Shown here piece after piece: positions 14,991 to 18,646 of a DNA stretch of 18,646 nt. The translations under genes were made by a program, and so were the position numbers. The stretch's first letter is position 1. Every line of letters begins with the position of its first letter. The notes under the pieces were generated by a model that was not told where the DNA came from, did not search any database, and saw only the letters and a list, made by a program, of their open reading frames with translations. The stretch comes from Betaproteobacteria bacterium (GTDB lineage Bacteria > Pseudomonadota > Gammaproteobacteria > Burkholderiales > Burkholderiaceae), in contig JAGWXN010000030.1 in the NCBI GenBank assembly GCA_018969885.1, forward strand, positions 1 through 18,646. The letters are read 5' to 3'.

Positions 14991-15956
14991 CTACTCAGCC
15001 TTCATCCCGGCTTTCCTCGCCACATCCCGCCAGCGGGTGTTTTCGCTCTGAATCATCGCCCGTGCCTCCTCTATGCTCGAGGTCATGGGTCTCACCCCAA
15101 CACCCACCAGCTTCTGGGAAATGTCGGCGCGCTTGACGGTCGCGACCAGCGCGCTATTGAGCCGATCGAGCACGGCGGGTGGCGTGGCTGCCGGCGCAAC
15201 CAGAATATGCCAGCCGCGAATCACCACATCGACGCCCATCTCTCGCAGAGTCGGAATATCCGGCGCAGTGGGATCACGCTCGGCGGTCGTGATGGCGAGG
15301 ATCTTGACCCGACCGCTGGCCGCCTGGGGACGCGCCACCGACAGCGTCGCCATGAAGGCCTGCACCTCGCCCGTGGCAACCGCCATGATGGCAGGCGCCG
15401 CCCCCTTAAAAGGAATGTGCTCCATCCGGATACCGGTCGCCTGTTTGAACTGCTCGAAAGCAATTTGCCCGATGCTGCCGGTTCCCCATGACGAGAAATT
15501 CAGTTTGCCGTCGTTCGCCCGGGCATAGGCGACGAAGTCAGCCACCGTTTTCACCGGCAGTTGCGGATTAATGGTGAGCGTGAAGGGGAAATCGTCCATC
15601 AGACCGATCGCCGCAAAGTCCTTGAGCGGATCGTAGGGCACGGTCTTCATGAGAAACGGGTTGAGCGCCATGGTTTCGGCTGTGGCGATGAAGAGCGTAT
15701 AGCCATCGGCCGCCGAGCGGGCCACCGACTCCGCACCAATCACCCCGTTGGCGCCCGCCTTATTTTCCACCACCACACTCTGCCCCAGCGTCTCGGAAAG
15801 TCCGCCGGCAACAATGCGGGTGACGATGTCGACGTTCCCCCCGGCCGCGAAGGGCACCACGATGCGTAGCGGTCGATCGGGGAATGTTCCGGTTTGGGCG
15901 AGCGCCGCCGAACTTCCCAGTGCCAGCGCCAGCATGAACGTCACATACCGCTTCAT
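14991..15956 (-). CDS. Bug/TctC-family substrate-binding receptor (Bug 3)
   Basis: A 321-aa periplasmic receptor. The signal peptide is short: K2 R3, a hydrophobic core (FMLALALGSSAA) and likely cleavage after ALA near residue 20. Family blocks: PLRIVVPFAAGGNVDIVTR, ENKAGANGVIGAE, DGYTLFIATAETMALNPFL, and the MEHIPFKGAAPAIMAVATG segment. AAGGAG lies 7 nt before the ATG. It is a single-gene unit, convergent with the racemase-like gene at 14164 (47 bp between stops, no clear terminator) and divergent from the second racemase-like gene at 16134. It resembles Bug 1 (NFSSWGTGS and NFASWGVGS blocks) more than Bug 2, so the ligands of Bug 1 and Bug 3 may be related. No TctA/TctB partner is visible. 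Confidence 0.93.
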   Translation of the reverse strand: MKRYVTFMLALALGSSAALAQTGTFPDRPLRIVVPFAAGGNVDIVTRIVAGGLSETLGQSVVVENKAGANGVIGAESVARSAADGYTLFIATAETMALNPFLMKTVPYDPLKDFAAIGLMDDFPFTLTINPQLPVKTVADFVAYARANDGKLNFSSWGTGSIGQIAFEQFKQATGIRMEHIPFKGAAPAIMAVATGEVQAFMATLSVARPQAASGRVKILAITTAERDPTAPDIPTLREMGVDVVIRGWHILVAPAATPPAVLDRLNSALVATVKRADISQKLVGVGVRPMTSSIEEARAMIQSENTRWRDVARKAGMKAE

Positions 15957-15990
15957 CGATCGTCTCCTTGTCTGAACGCCGTCGTGCGGC

Positions 15991-16016
15991 GCGCGCCGGG
16001 CCTCCGGGCTGCGCGC
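15991..16016. repeat. GC-rich inverted repeat in the Bug 3 leader region
   Basis: GCGCGC at 15991-15996 and at 16011-16016 are self-complementary arms with partly paired inner bases (CCGG on both sides). As RNA this would form a stable hairpin 35-60 nt upstream of the Bug 3 start on the minus strand. It could be a leader structure or a terminator-like barrier between the divergent units; no U-tract follows. Function is unproven. Confidence 0.35.
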
Positions 16017-16067
16017 AACAGGTCTCGGTCTTATGCGTCACATCCTAGTGGAAAACGACTCGCCCGG

Positions 16068-16096
16068 TTGACTCACACCACCCGGCCAATGAAACT
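16068..16096 (+). promoter_or_regulatory. Candidate sigma-70 promoter for the second racemase-like operon
   Basis: TTGACT (16068-16073, 5 of 6 to consensus) is followed after exactly 17 bp by GAAACT (16091-16096, 3 of 6). This places a start of transcription near 16103, about 30 nt before the ATG at 16134, and argues against the longer in-frame start at 15894. The -10 is weak, so an activator may be needed. Confidence 0.35.
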
Positions 16097-16133
16097 TCGT
16101 GCCCCGGCCCACTGCGCACCCTCCGAGGTCAAC

Positions 16134-16946
16134 ATGTCAGACGTCCGCCCGATTCGTCTCTGGTATCAGCTGCTTTCATCTGAAACACGGCTGCGTAATT
16201 CCATCGCCGCCACGCAGGCGGCAGCCGATCGCGTGGCGGCCCCGGGCACCAAGGTCGAGGTGCGCGGCACCTCGCAGGGGGCGCTCGGCGACCAGTACCG
16301 TTTGTTCTGGCACTACGACGTGCGGGAAGTGGTCGACAATGGACTATCGGTTCGCGAACGTGGTGGGTATGACGCGTTTGTGATTGCCAATTCCCTCGAT
16401 CCCGCCCTCACTGAATTGCGGGAAATCCTCGACATCCCGGTGGTGTCCTTCATGGAAGTGTGCTGCTACACCGCATGCACCATGGGCGAACGCTTTGCGC
16501 TCATCGCGCCCAATGAACGATTTATCCCGCACTACGAGGACATCGTCCGAAGCTACGGTATTGAGCACCGGCTCTCCAGCACCGAGGCGGTGCGCTTTGA
16601 CAATATCGGACGGTTTGATGACGTATTCACTGACGACAAGGTTGGCGATGAACTCCTCGAACAGATGAAAGAGGCCTGCGCCCGCGCGATCGCTCGCGGA
16701 GCCGAGGTCATCATTCCCGCGGGCCCCTCGGCCGCCTTCATGGTGCGGCGGCGGATTTTCGAGATCGATGGCGTCCCCATCCTCGACGCGTACGGCCTCA
16801 TTGTGAAGGCCGCTGAAGCGGCGGTTGCCATGCACCGCGCCACCGGCGTGTGCGTCAGCCGCAAGCGCCGCTACCAGACACCGCCCCGCAACCTGATCCT
16901 GCAATGCGCTCAGGTTCGTGGGATTCCCGCGCTTCGGAACGGCTAA
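16134..16946 (+). CDS. Second Asp/Glu/hydantoin racemase-superfamily protein lacking catalytic cysteines
   Basis: A 270-aa paralogue of the gene at 14164. The start is placed at 16134 (GAGG 5 nt upstream); the in-frame ATG at 15894 would overlap the Bug 3 gene. The first active-site loop reads GYDAFVIANSLDP (78-90), very like hydantoin racemase except that N86 replaces the first cysteine. The second reads GAEVIIPAGPS (189-199), with G197 at the second cysteine position. Cysteines do occur (C110, C111, C115, C182, C240, C258), but not at the family's catalytic sites. It shares IPAG, DGVPxLD and an (I/V)KxAEA block with its paralogue. It is followed after 17 nt by an SDR gene. The reaction is unknown. 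Confidence 0.8.
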   Translation: MSDVRPIRLWYQLLSSETRLRNSIAATQAAADRVAAPGTKVEVRGTSQGALGDQYRLFWHYDVREVVDNGLSVRERGGYDAFVIANSLDPALTELREILDIPVVSFMEVCCYTACTMGERFALIAPNERFIPHYEDIVRSYGIEHRLSSTEAVRFDNIGRFDDVFTDDKVGDELLEQMKEACARAIARGAEVIIPAGPSAAFMVRRRIFEIDGVPILDAYGLIVKAAEAAVAMHRATGVCVSRKRRYQTPPRNLILQCAQVRGIPALRNG

Positions 16947-16963
16947 GTCGCAGGACCGTCAAC

Positions 16964-17746
16964 ATGTCCCTCTCAACTGCCTTGAACCGGTTTTCTCTTG
17001 AAGGACGGGTCGCCATCGTGACCGGCGCGGCCCAGGGTATCGGACGAGCCATCGCGCTCGGACTTGCCGGGGCCGGCGCCAAAGTGGCGTGCGTGGATTT
17101 GAAAGCCGCCGGCTGTGAGGAAACCGCGGCACAGATCCGGGCCCTCGGCAGCGATGCGATCGGGATCGCTGCGAATGTCGCGAGCGAGACCGATACCGCC
17201 TCTGCCGTCGCTGCAGCCCGGGCCCGGTGGGGTGCGCTGCATGTGCTGGTGCACGGTGCAGCCGCCTCTGACCCGAGTGGCAGCGTGGTTGAGTACAGCC
17301 TTTCCGACTGGAATCATGTTGTCGGCGTCAACTTCACTGGCGCCTTCCTGATGAGCAAGGCGGCGATCCCGCTGATTGCGCAATCAGGCGGCGGGTCGGT
17401 CATCCTGATCGCCTCCCAGCTTGCGCGGGTCGGTAGCGCCCGCCGTGCGGTTTACTGCGCAATCAAGGGCGGCCTCATCAACCTCGCTCGAGCCATGGCT
17501 ATTGACCACGCAAGCGAACGCATTCGTGTCAACACCCTATCGCCCGGGGCGATTGAAACCGACCGGATGCTGCTGCGGTTCGGCACGATGGAGGCGGCCC
17601 GCGAGGCGCTCGGCCCCCTTCACCTTACCGGTACGCTGGGTCAGCCCGAAGACATCGCCTCGGCCGCCATCTATCTGGCGAGTGACGCGTCGAGCTTTGT
17701 TACCGGAACCGATCTGCTGGTCGACGGCGGCTATACCGCCCGCTGA
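16964..17746 (+). CDS. Short-chain dehydrogenase/reductase (classical SDR)
   Basis: A 260-aa classical SDR. The start at 16964 (AGGA 8 nt upstream) gives the usual family length; the longer in-frame start at 16850 would run back into the racemase-like gene. The cofactor motif TGAAQGIG spans 20-27, and D45 at the end of the second strand (CVDL) suggests NAD(H). The tetrad is complete: N123 (VNFTG), S151 (LIASQ), Y164 and K168 (YCAIK). The C-terminus has the usual FVTGTDLLVDGGYTA. It probably oxidises an alcohol or reduces a carbonyl of a pathway intermediate. Gaps are 17 nt on the left and 11 nt on the right, consistent with one transcript. Confidence 0.93.
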   Translation: MSLSTALNRFSLEGRVAIVTGAAQGIGRAIALGLAGAGAKVACVDLKAAGCEETAAQIRALGSDAIGIAANVASETDTASAVAAARARWGALHVLVHGAAASDPSGSVVEYSLSDWNHVVGVNFTGAFLMSKAAIPLIAQSGGGSVILIASQLARVGSARRAVYCAIKGGLINLARAMAIDHASERIRVNTLSPGAIETDRMLLRFGTMEAAREALGPLHLTGTLGQPEDIASAAIYLASDASSFVTGTDLLVDGGYTAR

Positions 17747-17757
17747 GGAAATCAGGC

Positions 17758-18492
17758 ATGCGTGTGTCCTATGACTTTGCCGGTCATGTCGTGCTCATTG
17801 CCGGGGCGGGCTCAGGCCTTGGTCTGGCGATGGTCCACGCCTGCCTCGCGGCCGGCGCCCAAGTGGTGGCGAGCGACATCGCGACCGACGCGTTGGCGGC
17901 GATCAACCATCCTAAGCTCGTCTGGTCACGCCTGGACATCACGGATTCCCGAGCAGTGACTGCGCATATCGAGGCAAGCGCCAGCCGCTTCGGAACCCTT
18001 GACGCGGCCGTGCTCGCCAGTGGCATTCAAAGACGGGTGCTCGTTGAAGCGATGAGCGATGACGACTGGCTCGCACACATCAACGTGAACCTCAACGGCA
18101 TCTTCTATCTGATTCGCGCGCTGTTTCCGGTGATGAAAAAAAGCCGCCGTGGCGCCATCATTGTGTTCACCTCCGGGCTTGCCACCGCCGGGTGGCCGGG
18201 CGCAACCGCCTACGGCGCCTCAAAAGCGGGCCTCATCGCGCTGGTCAAATCGGCCGCTCAGGAACTCCGCCCGTATGGCGTGCGCATCAATGCCGTGTCA
18301 CCGGGGATCATGCACACGCCGCTCTTTCACGACAGCGCCAACGCAGATGAAATCAGCATGTATGAAAAGGCGCTGGGCGTATCGGAGCCGGCCGACGTCA
18401 CCCCCATGCTCATGCATCTGATCTCCGATGGCGCCGCGACGATCACCGGAAACGTGGTCGAGCGGCGCCTCATTCCCCAGGCCAATTCATGA
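17758..18492 (+). CDS. Short-chain dehydrogenase/reductase (classical SDR), second copy in the operon
   Basis: A 244-aa classical SDR. The cofactor motif is GAGSGLG (16-22), and D40 after the second strand suggests NAD(H). The tetrad N111 (VNLNG), S139 (FTSG), Y152 and K156 (YGASK) is complete. The C-terminus lacks the usual VDGG and instead ends TGNVVERRLIPQANS, so the substrate-side tail differs from the preceding SDR. A purine-rich GAGGAAA lies between the previous stop and this ATG. It is the last gene of the racemase-like/SDR/SDR operon. Two SDRs in series suggest two redox steps or two stereo-specific reactions; the substrate is unknown. Confidence 0.92.
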   Translation: MRVSYDFAGHVVLIAGAGSGLGLAMVHACLAAGAQVVASDIATDALAAINHPKLVWSRLDITDSRAVTAHIEASASRFGTLDAAVLASGIQRRVLVEAMSDDDWLAHINVNLNGIFYLIRALFPVMKKSRRGAIIVFTSGLATAGWPGATAYGASKAGLIALVKSAAQELRPYGVRINAVSPGIMHTPLFHDSANADEISMYEKALGVSEPADVTPMLMHLISDGAATITGNVVERRLIPQANS

Positions 18493-18510
18493 GTTTCCTC
18501 AGCCCCCTCC

Positions 18511-18540
18511 TTGCCTCATCTGGCATTTGCCCCATAGAAT
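18511..18540 (+). promoter_or_regulatory. Candidate promoter for the gene beginning at the right edge
   Basis: TTGCCT (18511-18516) and TAGAAT (18535-18540, 5 of 6) are separated by 18 bp. Transcription would begin near 18547, about 90 nt before the ATG at 18638. No intrinsic terminator for the preceding SDR operon is visible between 18493 and this point. Confidence 0.4.
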
Positions 18541-18637
18541 CCGCGCACTCTGGCTCCTGACCCATGAAGACCACAACAACAATCATGGAGCCCATATTCG
18601 GAGATCAGGCTTTACGCCCCGAACGGAGGATGACCCC

Positions 18638-18646
18638 ATGATGTGG
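18638..18646 (+). CDS. Start of a gene cut off by the window edge (product unknown)
   Basis: Only three codons, ATG ATG TGG, are visible. GGAGG at 18625-18629 lies 8 nt before the first ATG, and a promoter candidate lies about 90 nt upstream, so a real gene start is plausible. Nothing can be said about the product. Confidence 0.35.

Noticed and set aside
15894..16133. N-terminal extension of the second racemase-like protein to 15894
   Set aside because: It overlaps the Bug 3 gene, precedes the promoter candidate, and the added residues are low in family likeness.
16850..16963. N-terminal extension of the first classical SDR to 16850
   Set aside because: It overlaps the racemase-like gene; the start at 16964 gives normal SDR length and has AGGA upstream.
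18564..18641. 25-residue open frame ending in ATGATG at the next gene start, as a possible leader peptide
   Set aside because: No ribosome-binding site in front of its ATG and no regulatory codon run apart from four Thr; the overlap could be chance and the downstream gene is not visible.
1..18646. CRISPR array, tRNA, rRNA, insertion sequence, integrase or attachment site
   Set aside because: No regularly spaced repeats, no tRNA-like cloverleaf or rRNA sequence, and no transposase or integrase-like protein was seen.

Overview
The window looks like chromosomal accessory catabolic DNA from a GC-rich betaproteobacterium of the order Burkholderiales, most like the Alcaligenaceae (Bordetella/Achromobacter type). 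The main clue is three separate Bug-type periplasmic binding receptors in 13 kb, with no TctA/TctB membrane partners alongside; expanded orphan Bug families are typical of that group. HyuA/HyuB proteins, class III CoA-transferases and short-chain dehydrogenases packed around them fit the same picture. The assignment is inferred from gene content, not from a marker gene. I see no tRNA, rRNA, CRISPR, insertion sequence or integrase. Both ends cut through genes.

Layout. (1) 1-1377, plus strand: the last two genes of a branched-chain-amino-acid-type ABC importer, a 5'-truncated livG and a complete livF. (2) 9403 down to 1379, minus strand: a tight six-gene operon, hyuA - hyuB - class III CoA-transferase - enoyl-CoA hydratase - Bug receptor - enolase-superfamily enzyme. 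It has two ATGA stop/start overlaps and short gaps, and ends 1 bp from livF, tail to tail. (3) 13050 down to 9504, minus strand: an SDR-like protein (GTG start), an acyl-CoA synthetase (TTG start overlapping the SDR stop) and a LacI-family regulator. (4) 13177-14943, plus strand: a Bug receptor and an Asp/Glu-racemase-superfamily protein. (5) 15956 down to 14991, minus strand: a third Bug receptor. (6) 16134-18492, plus strand: a second racemase-like protein and two SDR dehydrogenases. The window ends at what looks like the promoter and first codons of another gene.

How the parts may work together. The genes read as a carboxylate catabolic locus: Bug receptors and the ABC importer for capture; HyuAB for ATP-dependent hydrolysis of a cyclic amide or related bond (or carboxylation); CoA activation by a ligase or CoA-transferase; hydration by the enoyl-CoA hydratase; and redox and isomerisation steps by SDRs and the enolase-superfamily enzyme. 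The substrate cannot be read from the sequence. Control is better supported. A 17-bp palindrome-like site (15 of 17 bases identical between copies) lies directly in front of hyuA and again in front of the Bug gene of the same operon. It has the GAAACGTTTC core common to LacI-family operators, and the LacI-family gene lies next to hyuA.

Most unusual content. Both racemase-superfamily proteins lack the two catalytic cysteines that define the family (Ser/Gly in one, Asn/Gly in the other), yet share a conserved IPAG motif and each sits beside a Bug gene, which suggests a duplicated receptor-plus-enzyme module. The SDR at 13050-12271 has lost three of the four SDR catalytic-tetrad residues, while the other two SDRs here keep all four. 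These are the best candidates for undescribed biochemistry.
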